Notes: generated by a model from the sequence alone, not told the origin. 64,000 nucleotides of DNA from Hibiscus mutabilis (GCA_019671005.1 CM033715.1:9920001-9984000), one strand, 5' to 3'. Counted from the stretch's first letter, positions 11,913-23,502 are shown. Made by a program: numbers and translations.

Positions 11913-13824
11913 ATGGATAGAGCGTTGCCGGAGATGTTACAGTGTTCCGACATGACGGTGCTCGAGAGACAAAGGGCTCGCTTGAAATGGCAAGAGGAAC
12001 AGTTTCAGCAACAGCAGCACCAAAGTTATTTCAGTGAGTTGAGTGGGGTGCTTTCGAGCCAAACCGGCCACGTACACGGCTTTCAGCAGGGTGGTTTGAT
12101 GAGCGCCGCCGCCGGTGGCAGCGACTCGGTGTTATCCGACATGGTGATGACTCGGCAACTGAAGCCCGACCCTGGTTTGGAGACCGCCTGGCCTGAGTTG
12201 GGAAAGGTCGGCATGGGAGCCATGGGGTTCGTCCCGTGTGGGTATGGTATTGGACAGAGTTTTGATACGAATCACGCCATTTCTAGAACTTCGAGCTGCC
12301 CGCCAGCCGTGGCGGCGGAGATCAAGACCAACTTAGAGAAAATGAGTTCAGCTGCTGGAAGAGAAAGCTTCAAGAAAAGGAGAGTTGAGAAGTTGCAGAA
12401 CTCAAAGGTATGTATGTTGTTGTATTTCTTCATTTACCAGATATCATTAGTTCATTAGTATAAGCAGCCATTAAATTGGAGTTTCCCTTTGGATTATATA
12501 TCCAGATTGTTGCAGAAGATGAATTCAAGAGGATCAAAGCAAGTGAAGAAGAAGGAGAGTCCAAAATTACAGGGCCAAACACCAACAAAAGCAGTACCAA
12601 CAAAAAGGAAACTTCCGGTGATACTTCCAAAGAGAATTCCAAGGTTTACGAGGTTCAAAAGCCCGATTATATTCACGTCCGGGCACGCCGAGGTCAAGCC
12701 ACCGATAGCCACAGTTTAGCCGAGAGGGTGAGTGAAACTTGTATATGTGTTTTCCGTTGTTGTTTCAAGTCACTATTAGTTATAATCATTTTTTAATTAT
12801 GTTAATTATGTAGGTTAGAAGGGAGAAAATCAGTGAAAGAATGAAGTATCTGCAAGATTTAGTTCCTGGATGTAATAAAATCACAGGCAAAGCTGGAATG
12901 CTTGATGAAATCATCAACTATGTTCAATCTCTACAACGTCAAGTCGAGGTAAAGATCGAAAAAAATGAACATATGGAGTTGTATATGTATTCATGAACTA
13001 TCAGCTAATTTTGGTGCTTTTATGTTCGAAATCTACAGTTTTTGTCTATGAAACTAGCTACTGTAAACCCTAGGCTCGACTTGGACATCGACAATCTTTA
13101 TGCCAAAGATGTGTTTCCCTCTTATACTACTAATTTCCCAACGGTTGGGAACATGACACCGGAACTGGAAAACCACCCTCCTTATCTTCAGTTCAATCCA
13201 ATGCAACAAGTGCTTTCTGGTGGTGGAGTGGAAATGGGAATCAACTCTTCCGATATGGCGCTCCGAAGAACGATTAGCGCCCCTGTATCGATCCCGGACG
13301 CATCATTCCTCGACACATCCTGTTTCACTGGAATGCAGCAAATCCAACCCTCTGCAGCATGGGATGTTGAATTGCAGAATCTTTTCAATGTGGCATTTAC
13401 AGGTACCTAACCTTTGTTAATGTTTTCCAGGCAGAAAATGTGTTTTAGCTAATGCTGAAAGAGACACAACACAAACCCCACCAGTTTGTTTAATGACTTT
13501 GCTAAGGAAGAACAGTGTCCCATTACAATGCTTTAATTGAAGAAAGTTACTTTTAAAGGAAAACTTTCTGTCATTTTCACTCCACAATGATCACAAAACC
13601 AAAGATTTCATTCAATGAAAAAGCAATATGTTTTTCCCTTTTGATTATTTATTCAGTTTAGATAAGACCAAGCAAACATTTTGACTTACAGTTGCAACTA
13701 TCATATCATATGCTAATGAGTTCCTTGAATGAACTGGCAACCATGAAAATACCTTTTTTCTGATCTGTCTGATGTGATTCATGCAGGCTCCATTGAAGCA
13801 AGTGGCCTAAAGATGGAGATGTGA
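11913..13824 (+). CDS. bHLH transcription factor, CIB1/HBI1-like group
   Basis: A nuclear DNA-binding regulator. Exons are 11913-12407, 12506-12727, 12814-12948, 13039-13402 and 13787-13824. All borders are GT..AG, phases agree, and the product is 417 residues. The basic region ends exon 2 and continues in exon 3. H234, E238 and R242 give the H-E-R pattern known to read E-boxes, preferentially the G-box CACGTG. The helix-loop-helix runs to about residue 284 (KITGKAGMLDEIINYVQSLQ). The N-terminal half is Gln-rich (QFQQQQ) and contains the SDMTVLERQRARLKWQ start typical of this group. The tiny last exon supplies the group's KMEM tail. In Arabidopsis this group (CIB1, BEE, HBI1) acts in light, growth and brassinosteroid responses; the exact orthologue is not settled. 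An in-frame ATG at 11811 gives a longer form with a hydrophobic lead. I prefer 11913 because related proteins begin there. Confidence 0.9.
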
Positions 13825-13954
13825 AACCAGAATATTAGCTGATGATTAGTGATTGAGATAATTCAAGATGCCTTTGATTTTGATTCTTTTTTGCTTCATT
13901 AGGTACATAAGGTATATAATATATATGTATGTATGTATGCTCTCAAATGGTATG

Positions 13955-13960
13955 AATAAA
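13955..13960 (+). terminator. Poly(A) signal of the bHLH gene
   Basis: AATAAA lies 131 bases past the stop codon, with T-rich sequence (CTTTCTCTTG) just after it. Confidence 0.5.
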
Positions 13961-13969
13961 CTTTCTCTT

Positions 13970-15670
13970 GTTCAAGTTGTATGTTTATAATCACAAACAT
14001 ATATTGCAAGGAAATATCAGAGTAGTTCAATTCCACCTGTTCAACAGTCAAACAATTAATTTCAATTTTCACTGTAATAAGCACCACAAAAAGGGAATGC
14101 AAAGGCTTTAAATCCATTGGCAACAAGTTGTTTCCTTGTTGGATTAAGCCTAAGTGACAACTTGTAGCAGTAACCTACAAGTGGACCACCTTTGGCTCCC
14201 TTTTGTGATTGAGTAATATATGCTGATTAAGACACAGATAATTAGTGCACAACTGCACACAGTGAGGACCAGGGAGCAAAACTTGTGTACACAAAGGCTA
14301 GTCTGAGTTCCGGTTGAACCGGATAATCAAGTCCTGTTTGTACAACCATTAGAACAAGTACCACTTGTGTTTTAATGAATGCGAGAAGGGGGAGTTTTCG
14401 GTACAGGCTGCGGCTGTGGCAGGGACCACGGAAGAGGGGTTGCCTGCAACTACTTGTTCTTGGAATCACAGGAGCCTCAGCTTTCATTCATTATCAAGCC
14501 ATAAGTAATGGTGAAAGGGGTGGACCTTGGCTCATCCGCAGGCAAGATCTCTTTGATTCTCTTTGTTTTGTGTTGATCGTGAAAGATGATATTGCCTTTT
14601 CCCTTTTTTGGGTCCATTTTCCTTTTGTAAATTTTTCCTCCCAACTTTCTATCTGCTTTCACATACTGCAATACCAAGGAATAAAAGAGGCAAAAAATCC
14701 CACAAAGATTCTGTAAATATATGTGAAATTTGTTCGGAGCAAGTGAAAGTCCAGTGCTCGTCTTTACCTTGGAACAGGAATCCTGAGAAATATCCTCTGC
14801 GTCATTGTCAACATTGAACTTGAATTCAAGAACTGTTGGAAATAATCAGACTCAGGCCGGACAAGTTTCATGTGTAATTCAAGCTTTGAACAGCGAAAAC
14901 AATATGGTAAAGGCCCCAGAAAGTTATTCGATTAAGGGCTTTTCACTTGAGGAAATGTGGATTGTGTCGCAACCCCGCTACACCACAATAAATTTCTAAT
15001 GGACCCAATACAATACTCCATAATTAAAATCTTGAATGTTTTTTTTTTAAATTTAATAATACTACACTAGTGTGTTATCCATTAATCAATTGGCCTCGTG
15101 ATAGTATGTCATTCATTAGCATTTGAATGTATTCATCATGATATTACTTTATAGAGTTAATTGTATCAAACATCCCTAAATTATGACATTTATTTTAAAT
15201 TAATCTTTAAAATTTTAATTGTTTCAATTTCATCTTCTAATTATGATTTTCATTTTAAATTGATTCTCAAATTTTTGAATGTTCTATTTTCATCTCCAAA
15301 TTATGACACTCATTATAAATTAGTCTTCAACCTTTCTTAATATTCTAATTCCGTCCTCAAATCTTTTTTTATACTACATATCATTACAAAATACAATTAA
15401 GATTTTCATTACAATTAGAATATTCATTAAGTTCGAGAGTCAATTTAAAATGAAAACTATAGTTTGAAGATGAAACTAAAATACTAAAAATTTTGAAGAC
15501 AAATTTAGATTGAAGGTTTTGAGGATGAAATTAAAATACTTAAAAGTTTAAAGATAAATTAAATTTAAAAGTTTGAAAATAAATTTAGAATGGGTGTAAT
15601 TAAAAAATAAAAAAATAAGTGCAATATATAAATATATGGATTATTATACAAAGATAATTTTTTTTTGTTT
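13970..15670. other. Intergenic DNA, no gene recognised
   Basis: The segment 14240-15000 is less AT-rich than its surroundings and has frames on both strands (14375-14716 plus, 14242-14487 minus) without any domain I know. It may be low-copy non-coding DNA. The part 15150-15600 has ~100-base spaced repeats of AATTATGACATTCATTTTAAATT-like blocks, i.e. a worn repeat. Confidence 0.35.
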
Positions 15671-15672
15671 CT

Positions 15673-15723
15673 ACAACAACAACAACAACAACAACAATAA
15701 TAATAATAATAATAATAATAATA
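15673..15723. repeat. Compound microsatellite (CAA)n(TAA)n
   Basis: About eight CAA units pass directly into about nine TAA units. The AT-rich stretch that follows (15723-15910) has TTTAGAGTTCATAG repeats and an AAACTAAAACACTTATTATGCC end like the foldback family seen at 25653 and 57729. Confidence 0.85.
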
Positions 15724-16051
15724 TTAGTGTAGGGATTTAGAATTTAGAGTTCATAGTTAGAATTTAGAGTTCATAATTAGTGTTTAAGTTTTAAGATAAT
15801 ATAATTAGAAATTTAAATTTAAAACTAATACATTTAAACATCTAAACCCTAAATAAAATTCTTAAATCCTAAAACTAAAACACTTATTATGCCTGAAATA
15901 ATTGTCATATATATATATAAATAATATTTTTAAAAAATAATGATTTTTTAGAAACAAATTACTCCGTGACACATTACATGATATACGCAGCATCTGCTGC
16001 AACACAAAAATCGCAACCATAATTTAATATGTTGTCCAAAGGAAACATTTG

Positions 16052-17525
16052 ATTACAGGGATCATGGTATCCCCTGTAATGTGTTTAAACTACGAAATCA
16101 TTTTCAAATGTTATATAAAAGCAATGCTTTTTTTTTTCAAAGATAGTTTTCATTTCATCAAAAAGCGTGATCAACAACAAAAGAAAGACACTCCAAACAT
16201 AACCAACAAAGGAACAACAAAAATGGCCATGCCCGCCAAACAGACAAAGACAAGTAAAATAAGAAGCAAAAAAAAAAAAAAGAGAGGAAATGATGAACAT
16301 GGAAATAAACATAGAGAAAGTGGGAAAACACCAAACAAGCAGAAGCTTCTGCTGCTCTTCAATTTACATGGGGCTTCGAGGGTCAGCTCCAAGATCGGAG
16401 AAAGGCCTCCCCAAGAGCAAGCCAAAGGGGCGTAGACATTAGCAGGTGAGCTGAGCTGAGCTGAGCTGAGCCAACTCCAAAGATGAAAGAGGAGAGAAGC
16501 CAAAGAGAAAAACAGGAGAGCCCATCAACGAACCAAAAGAAAGACCCCCTTTGAACATATCCAATACTCGAAACAACGAGCAAGGACAGGGAGCGAAACT
16601 TCACCCAATCAAAGGAATAAATGAAGATGGGCTTTAGAAATGAATGATTGAAAGTGAAGACGACCGAAATAGTGCTTCATACGAGCTGATCGAAGCCAAG
16701 GGAACACAATGCATCACCAGTCGACTCAACCAACAAAGCTGATGAAAACCAAAATTCAAGTTCCTATCCAAGCTCTCCATCCACCCCTTTGAAACTTCGA
16801 CAGCGAGCGTACACTCCCCTCTCCTTCCTCGCCATGGAGACCGAAGTTGGTCCAGGAAGTGCCGAAAAGTAAAACCCCCATCGAGCCACAATCGAACACA
16901 TCTGGAGAAGCCATAAAAACGGGAAAAGGCACGAAAGAGTTTAGCAGCCACGATAGAGGGGAAAGAGGGAAAAGCTAAAAGGGCGTCCAATCACACCGGT
17001 CGTGCCGGAAACGAACGGAGAAGCCCTCCTAGGGATTGCAAAACGAGAGAGAGAAAAGTGGTAACTGTGATCTAATTACAACTTTAATTTTCGTTTTTTA
17101 TTGGAAATGCAATCAACTCAAAACTACCATATTTGTAAGGTTGAAGTACAAAGTTGTTTCCCTTTTTTTTTTCTAGATCTCTGGTTTAACTTTTTGTTAA
17201 AAACACAAGTCCAAATAAACCTATCAATTCTAAATCAGATGAAAATTCAATTCCATCAATTTATATTTAAGAACAATCCAACTAGATTCCACAATAAACA
17301 TCATACAACACAACTCGAATTGACTTATACCACCAGAAATCTGAAATATCTTAATGGCCAACCTCAAAATATCCTAAAATCTGATGTTCAAAACAATCGA
17401 AATACACAATTTAAAAAACAAATTAACCAGTCCAGATTGGCCAATCCAAAATAAGTCTGAGATTTGATTACTATGGTTTCGGCGTCCCCGATAATGTGTT
17501 TAAACTATGAAATCATTTTGAACAG
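16052..17525. repeat. 40-bp direct repeat flanking a LINE fragment
   Basis: The block 16071-16110 (containing TAATGTGTTTAAACTA, GAAATCATTTT) recurs at 17486-17525 with a few differences. Between them lie the LINE 3' end at 16128-17050 and unassigned sequence. Just left of the first copy is an inverted pair, ATTACAGGGAT and ATCCCCTGTAAT (about 16053-16080), which is absent from the second copy. The pair is too long and diverged to be a simple target duplication. Confidence 0.55.
16128..17050 (-). mobile_element. 5'-truncated LINE (3' end), minus strand
   Basis: On the minus strand the segment ends in TTTTTGATGAAATGAAAAC followed by a short spacer and an A run (T run 16128-16137 on plus). This is a common ending of plant LINE 3' UTRs. 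A GC-richer body upstream holds broken frames such as 16634-16990 and 16171-16503. A (GAGCT)4 tract is at 16448-16470. No reverse transcriptase motif remains. The upstream boundary is approximate. Confidence 0.5.
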
Positions 17526-17559
17526 TTTTTTTTTTTTACAGAAATAGATCTGAGAAATA

Positions 17560-17930
17560 AGGGAAATCTAAAGAAAAAAAATGAAAGAGGAAGCTCAGAA
17601 GTTGTAAAGAATGGATGAAAAAGTTGATCCTCGTATTGCGAATCAGATTAACGAGATTGATATTTCTATAATCATCATCGCACCTTCTTTTTTCTCAATT
17701 AAAATCCAAAAGAACAACAAAACAAAAGGAATAACAATATAAGGGTTTTAAGATCTAGCATAAGAATGATGGAGAGATTTTTGTTCAAAAAACCGATGGA
17801 GCGATTCGATTCTTAATCGACCCCAAACCCCAAACTAGGGTTCTAGATCTGGCAATGAATTTATAGGCAGTCGGCAGTTTTGAATATGCTAATGACGGCT
17901 ATCTTATTTAGGGTTTTTTGCTGGGCTTCT
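17560..17930. other. Unassigned segment with gene-leader-like composition
   Basis: On the minus strand CCTATAAATTCATTG (TATA-like) is followed by AGATCTAGAACCCTAG and an open CT/A-rich stretch, as in many plant 5' leaders. On the plus strand a 43-codon frame starts at the ATG near 17611 (MDEKVDPRIANQINEIDI). It shows no domain I recognise. It could be a promoter remnant or an orphan exon. Confidence 0.2.
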
Positions 17931-18518
17931 GAACACTACCAAGCATTGCAACACATAATCAGTAAAATCAAAATAGGCCCAATATTGCAAAAGTAATTGG
18001 GTTCCATTAGTTGGCCCAATGATATCATGCATCATGTGCGTTTGAGTGAAGATTTTTTAAAATATTATTGAACACTAGATTTTTAATCTTAAATTTTAAA
18101 TTCTAGTCACTAAACCTTAAAAATTAGACGACTGTAAGTAATTTTTTCTACCGTCAGTATATAAAATATTTTTTTTATATTAATAAATATTAAAATAATT
18201 ATATATTAATATTATTCTTATGAATCAATTGTAATGCTTTTTTTTCTCATCAACATCAATAGGCCGAGATTCATTATGGTGAAGAGAATTAATTGATTTG
18301 GAAAAGATCTTGCGAAATTTCGAGTTTTGACATGTCATAAAAAATTATTAGAAATTTGTTAGTCATTTGAATGGTTAAGGTTGTTTATATTGTTACATTC
18401 TCAGAGATTTTTGAGCCCTGAGCAAAAACTAAAAAATAAACCTTTATATAACGAAATCATATCTTATTATTTTCAACAATCAAAGTAATATTTTAACAAA
18501 AAGTAATATTTTTTAAGT
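17931..18518. other. Intergenic AT-rich DNA, no gene recognised
   Basis: No frame, motif or repeat boundary could be supported here. Confidence 0.35.
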
Positions 18519-18857
18519 CTTAACTACAAAATAAGTGTCCAAACTATATATGTTTTTTTGGCTCTAGGTGCCTAAAGTTTATTTCGTTATCATTTTGAGA
18601 TAACGATCATTGTTTTTTTATAAAAAAACTTTAGATACCTAAAACAAAAAAAAAATAATTTGGACACTAATTTTTTTAAACAATAGACACTTAAAACAGA
18701 ATAACGACATAATTGAGCACTTGTTTCTAATTTTTTAATGGCTGTTACTTAGAAATGGTCACAGAGTAAACTTCAGACACATGTTTTGACCCAAAAAACA
18801 CTTTAGGGACCTAAAGTAAAAAAAGAGTACAGTTTGGACACTTATTTTGTAGTTAAG
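18519..18857. mobile_element. Foldback MITE with perfect 27-bp terminal inverted repeats
   Basis: The left end starts CTTAACTACAAAATAAGTGT, and the right end, read on the minus strand, is identical for 27 bases. The similarity continues imperfectly inward (CTAGGTGCCTAAAGT and its inverted match). Total length is 339 bp. No coding sequence is present. A target duplication was not found, so the superfamily is open (Mutator-like is possible). Confidence 0.7.
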
Positions 18858-19860
18858 CATTTCTTTAATAAACTATGGAAATATGATTAAACTTTTGTCA
18901 AACACATTATTTTTATTGTTAGATGAATTGATTTATTTAGGAAAGAGAATTAATTTTTAGTATTAAACTAATTATTTAATTAATAAAAAAATGAAAAATT
19001 AAATTTTAGGGGTCCTAGACTGGCTGGGGGCTATGAGCGGTTGCTCAGGGTGCTCCCCTCATAGCCGGCCCTGATTACATCTTGTATGATTTCGAGTCTT
19101 ACATATGTCATTTGAAATGTAAAAACTATTTGTTTAATAAAAAACTATTAAAAGGTGAGGTAAAGTATTTATAGAAACATGAATAATTCTACAGTAAATG
19201 TCACGTACCGTAATGTACCACTATACATATGTACCAAAATGTATTATTAACTGTTTTAATTAGTTTTAAAATCATAAGGGACCGAAAGTATTATTATCTT
19301 CTTTTAGAATAAAATCTTAAAAAATAATTTTTATATTATTTTTTTAAAATTTATTTTATTTTTTAATTCAAAAAATAATTGAACTTTTATTATACTATAA
19401 TAATTATTACATTCACTTTAATTTAATGATAAAGTTCACAATAATCAATTATTCAATTTGATAACCAAACTTCCAATTGAAATAAAATAAAATAATTTAA
19501 CCCTAAACACTAAACCTTAATACCTTAAACTCAAAATAATAAAAATAATTTAACCCTAAATTTTTATTTTAAATAAAAATAATTTGACCCTATTTTAATT
19601 TAGTAAAATAGAGAGATAAAAATTTTCTTTTAGCATAATCAATTATTTTAATTTAATAAAATAGAGAGATAATTGAATATATATATACTATATTATTATC
19701 TCCAGCCGAGTTAATTTTTCTTTTAGCATAAACATAAGTTGACTTGAAACTCAAAAATCATTGATTTTATAGAGTTAAATCAAAATTCATTGGATTCGAA
19801 TAATTTAGCTGTCCTTAATTGGTCCTAAAATCAAGTTTCAAGATTCTCCGCTGCTAACCA
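18858..19860. other. Intergenic AT-rich DNA, no gene recognised
   Basis: A short GC-rich island (19010-19070, GGCTGGGGGC) interrupts AT-rich sequence. It resembles words at the edge of old retroposons, but no element can be delimited. Confidence 0.3.
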
Positions 19861-20306
19861 ATATCATCTAGGGATGGTATCAGGGTGAGCTGAGTTTTTT
19901 GTCGTCTGGAAAATTTAAAATTTCGACTCAATTTGACTTGACCCGAATTTTATATATTTTTATCTCTAATCTGACATGATATAATAAAATTTTAACCTGA
20001 TCCGAAATTTTTAATAAAAACTAGATTAAACTCGACTTGAAGAAAATTAATAAAATATTAAATATAATATATAAAAATATAATAAATATAAAAATATATT
20101 TATAAAAGTAAACTGGGGCGGGGCAGGTGGAGGAATTTCCACCTTAAACTCGAACTCAACCCGACTCAAACTTCTTTAAAATTCGACTCAACCTGACTTC
20201 TTTCGACCCGACCTAAAAACTCAATAAAAAAAATACGACCCTATCCGATTAAATCAGCTTGGAACCTGCCGGTTTTAATTTTTTTTTTGCCATCCCTAAT
20301 ATCATC
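19861..20306. mobile_element. hAT-type non-autonomous element, copy 2
   Basis: The element is 19869-20298 (430 bp). A perfect 8-bp repeat ATATCATC flanks it (19861-19868 and 20299-20306). The ends are TAGGGATGGTATC on the left, and TTAGGGATGGCAAAA reading in from the right. The interior is rich in CGACCCGAC/ACTCGAC words like those of the element at 60217. It has no transposase. Confidence 0.85.
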
Positions 20307-20378
20307 CGTATAATCTAAAAGGAGATATTCATGAAAGGAGTACAGTACCATTACTACTATGGTTGATGAAGTCATTGC

Positions 20379-20895
20379 ACTCTCAGGAGTGCTTATTGAA
20401 CGAGCGGTTCGTGAGTTGAGTAGTGCTCGATTCGTGCTCGTTAAAAAATATTATTGCTTGACTCAACTTGTTGCTCGTTAAGCTCGTTAAAATTTTTACC
20501 TTATTTTTTTAAATATAGATAAAATCTAGTAATACTATCAAAACTTAATATAAACATAAATATAGAAATTCAAAAGGAAAAAAAAAACGTGAGGTCTGAA
20601 GAGTTAAATAAGAGATCATGTGAGTTAGAGATGAAATCGATATTCGAGTGTGAGACTCTTTTTAGTTTCTCAACAATCTTCAATGAACAACAAAAGATAT
20701 AAGAAGTGGTAACTGAATACTTCATAAAAAATAACGAGCTGCTCATGAACATATTGAGTTGGGTTGGGTCTTGCTCGACTCACCAAAATTTTGAGTCATG
20801 TTCAATTTCGAGTCGAACTAACTCGAATAAAACGTTAACCGAGTTTTGACCGAATCGAGTTTGAGTTACTTGCTTCAACAAGCACCCCTACTCTC
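20379..20895. mobile_element. hAT-type non-autonomous element, copy 3
   Basis: The element is about 20385-20889. It starts AGGAGTGCTTATTGAA, and reading in from the right it starts AGGGGTGCTTGTTGAA (two differences in 16). ACTCTC flanks both ends (six bases, so the target duplication is only partly preserved). The interior has many ACTCG words and a minus-strand frame (20570-20752) without a domain. The element at 41418-46988 is a second copy of this family. Confidence 0.7.
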
Positions 20896-21305
20896 GAATA
20901 GCATTAAAGCTAAGTCCCAGGTTTTGCTATTGTATTAATTTCAACGTAACGTATTATAAGAAGCTTCTTCTTCCAACTTTCTGTTTTCTTTTAGCTGTTG
21001 AATTGAAATGTAGTTAAAATGTTAAATACACATTTTGAACAACCCACAGCAGCTCCAATCTAAAGCAAATCTTCAACACTTTTCCTTAACGATAAAGCTC
21101 ACCAGCTCAAAGGCAAGGCAGCCAATTAATGTTTGGTTTCAAGTAGCTCTCTTCTTCATATTTCTTACTATTTTATTCGATTCCATTAACATATGCTTCT
21201 GGTTTCACCATCTTCATCTCAACTCCATCTCATATTTTTGCTTACAAGTCCTCCATGTTCGGCCTTTAACAAACTGATGCCAATGCTTTAACCTTCTCCA
21301 GCCTC

Positions 21306-21313
21306 TATAAATA
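21306..21313 (+). promoter_or_regulatory. TATA box of the laccase gene
   Basis: A TATAAATA octamer lies 53 bases before the laccase ATG. This leaves a leader of about 20-30 bases, which is short but plausible. The promoter therefore looks intact although the coding region is broken. Confidence 0.6.
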
Positions 21314-21365
21314 CCCCATTAAACCTCAACTCCCCATGTCTCATCACAAGCATTAAGCTCAGAAG

Positions 21366-23502
21366 ATGGCAATGGGCAAAGTTTTCAGCTCTGGGTCATT
21401 CTTTTTCTTGCTCTGTCTAGTTGGTTTCTTTTCGTTTCCTGCAGATGCAGCGGTGAAAAGATACCAGTTTGATGTAGGCATATGGAAACACTAGCATGTT
21501 CGACTGCATTTTTCGGGTTTGTTTTCTAATGATTAATGCTTGGGGTGGTTGTTGTTGTTGCAGATTCAAGTGAAAAATGTTAGCAGGTTATGCCATGCTA
21601 AACCTATTGTCACTGTAAATGGGATGTTTCCTGGTCCAACCATTTACGCTAGAGAAGGCGACAGAGTTCTCATTAATGTCACTAATTCTGCACACTATAA
21701 CATGTCTATTCATTGGTAAGCATTGCATCTTTGCCTGAGAAAATGTGATTCTCGTGTCGTTTTCAACCAATTTGGTGTCTTGGAATTGGCAGGCATGGAC
21801 TCAAACAGTTTCGCAACGGATGGGCAGATGGACCGGCTTATATAACACAATGCCCCATACAGATTGGGCATAGATACACTTATGATTTTAATGTAACAGG
21901 TCAAAGAGGAACCCTGTGGTGGCATGCTCATATCTTTTGGCTAAGAGCCACTGTTTATGGTGCAATCGTCATCATGCCGAAACAAGGGACCCCTTTTCCT
22001 TTTCCCCAGCCTTACAGAGAAACTAACATAATTTTAGGTATGGGATGATCTGATCCACAGCGGTGAGTCGAGTCAAGTTCAGTCCTATTCTAGTTACACG
22101 ATTCATGTAATTCTTGTACGTCGAAAATGCAGGTGAATGGTGGAATAACGATGTCGAAGAAATCGTTAAACAAGGAAACAAGTTGGGGCTGCCACCAAAT
22201 GCATCTGATGCTCACACCATTAATGGAAAGCCAGGGCCATTTTCCCCATGTTCCGAGAAACGTAAGCTTCTAGCATCATGCTAATGGACTACTGTTAGGG
22301 GATTCAGGGCAGGCTTTGCATTCTTATTTAATTCTTTTTTCCTGCTGCTGCAGATACATTTGGAATGGAGCTTGAACAAGGAAAGACTTATCTCTTGAGA
22401 ATCATCAATGCTGCACTCAACGACGAACTTTTCTTTGCGGTCGCAGGCCATAATATGACGGTGGTCGAAATAGATGCAGTTTATACCAAACCATTTACAA
22501 CACAAGCTATTTTAGTTGCGCCAGGGCAAACCACAAATGTGCTTGTTCAAGCTAACCAAGCACCCGGTAGATAATTCATGGGTGCTAGGCCTTTTATGGA
22601 TGCACCGTTGACGGTTGACAATAAAACCGCCACGGCTATACTTCAATACAAGGGTGTTCCCAACACTGTCCTGCCAATCCTTCCTCAACTACCATTACCC
22701 AATGACACTGCTTTTGCACTGAGCTACAATGCCAAACTCAGGAGCCTCAACTCTCCATTATACCCTGCAAATGTGCCTCTTAAAGTGGACAGACATCTTT
22801 TCTACACAGCTGGACTAGGAATCAAGCAATGTGCAACTTGTTTGAACGGAACACAACTCACTGCATCTTTGAACAACATCACCTTTGTTATGCCACATAT
22901 CGGCCTCCTTCAAGCTCATTACTTCAACATCAAGGGAGTATTTACTGCAGATTTCCCCGACCGCCCTCCTAAACCGTTCAATTACACCGGTGCACCATTG
23001 ACTGCAAATCTTGGTACTACTTTAGGCACCAGGCTAAGCAAGATTGCTTTCAACTCGACAGTCGAGTTAGTACTACAGGATACCAATCTTCTAACTGTTG
23101 AATCCCATCCATTCCACCTTCATGGTTACAATTTCTTCGTCGTAGGGACTGGAATCGGGAACTTTGATCCGGCCAAAGATCCTGCGAAATATAACTTGGT
23201 AGATCCTCCCGAAAGAAACACGGTGGGAGTACCGACGGGGGGTTGGACGGCGATAAGGTTCAGGGCTGATAATCCAGGTACACATCAATCAGAAACTAGA
23301 CATCAAACATTGCATTAAAAATGAAAAGTGGTTGTAATCTAATCAAGTGAATTTGTATTGGGATGTTTCAGGAGTTTGGTTCATGCACTGTCACCTGGAG
23401 CTTCATACAGGATGGGGTTTGAAGACAGCATTTGTAGTAGAGAATGGAAAGGGACCCAATCAATCCATTTTGCCTCCTCCAAAAGACCTTCCTCCTTGTT
23501 AA
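21366..23502 (+). pseudogene. Laccase gene with a premature stop in exon 5
   Basis: Laccases are secreted multicopper oxidases that couple lignin or flavonoid phenols in the cell wall. Exons are 21366-21473, 21564-21715, 21793-22037, 22133-22261, 22354-23277 and 23372-23502, all with GT..AG borders and matching phases, giving 562 codons. The first ~28 residues form a hydrophobic signal peptide (FFFLLCLVGFFSF). Copper ligands are all encoded: IHWHG and WWHAH in the N-terminal half, HPFHLH (463-468) and HCH (525-527) in the C-terminal half. Codon 285 (22572-22574) is TAA where the family has an aromatic residue (APGR-stop-FM). Only 284 residues would be made, without the type-1 copper site. Everything after the stop stays in frame with no other damage, so the loss is recent, allelic, or a sequencing or assembly error. 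Confidence 0.88.

Noticed and set aside
14375..14716. Plus-strand 113-codon frame after the bHLH gene
   Set aside because: No recognisable domain, and an equally long frame lies opposite; there is not enough to call a gene.
16049..16604. Minus and plus frames up to 128 codons as a secreted or transposase protein
   Set aside because: They lie in a LINE 3' end with T/A-runs; the hydrophobic look comes from T-rich codons.
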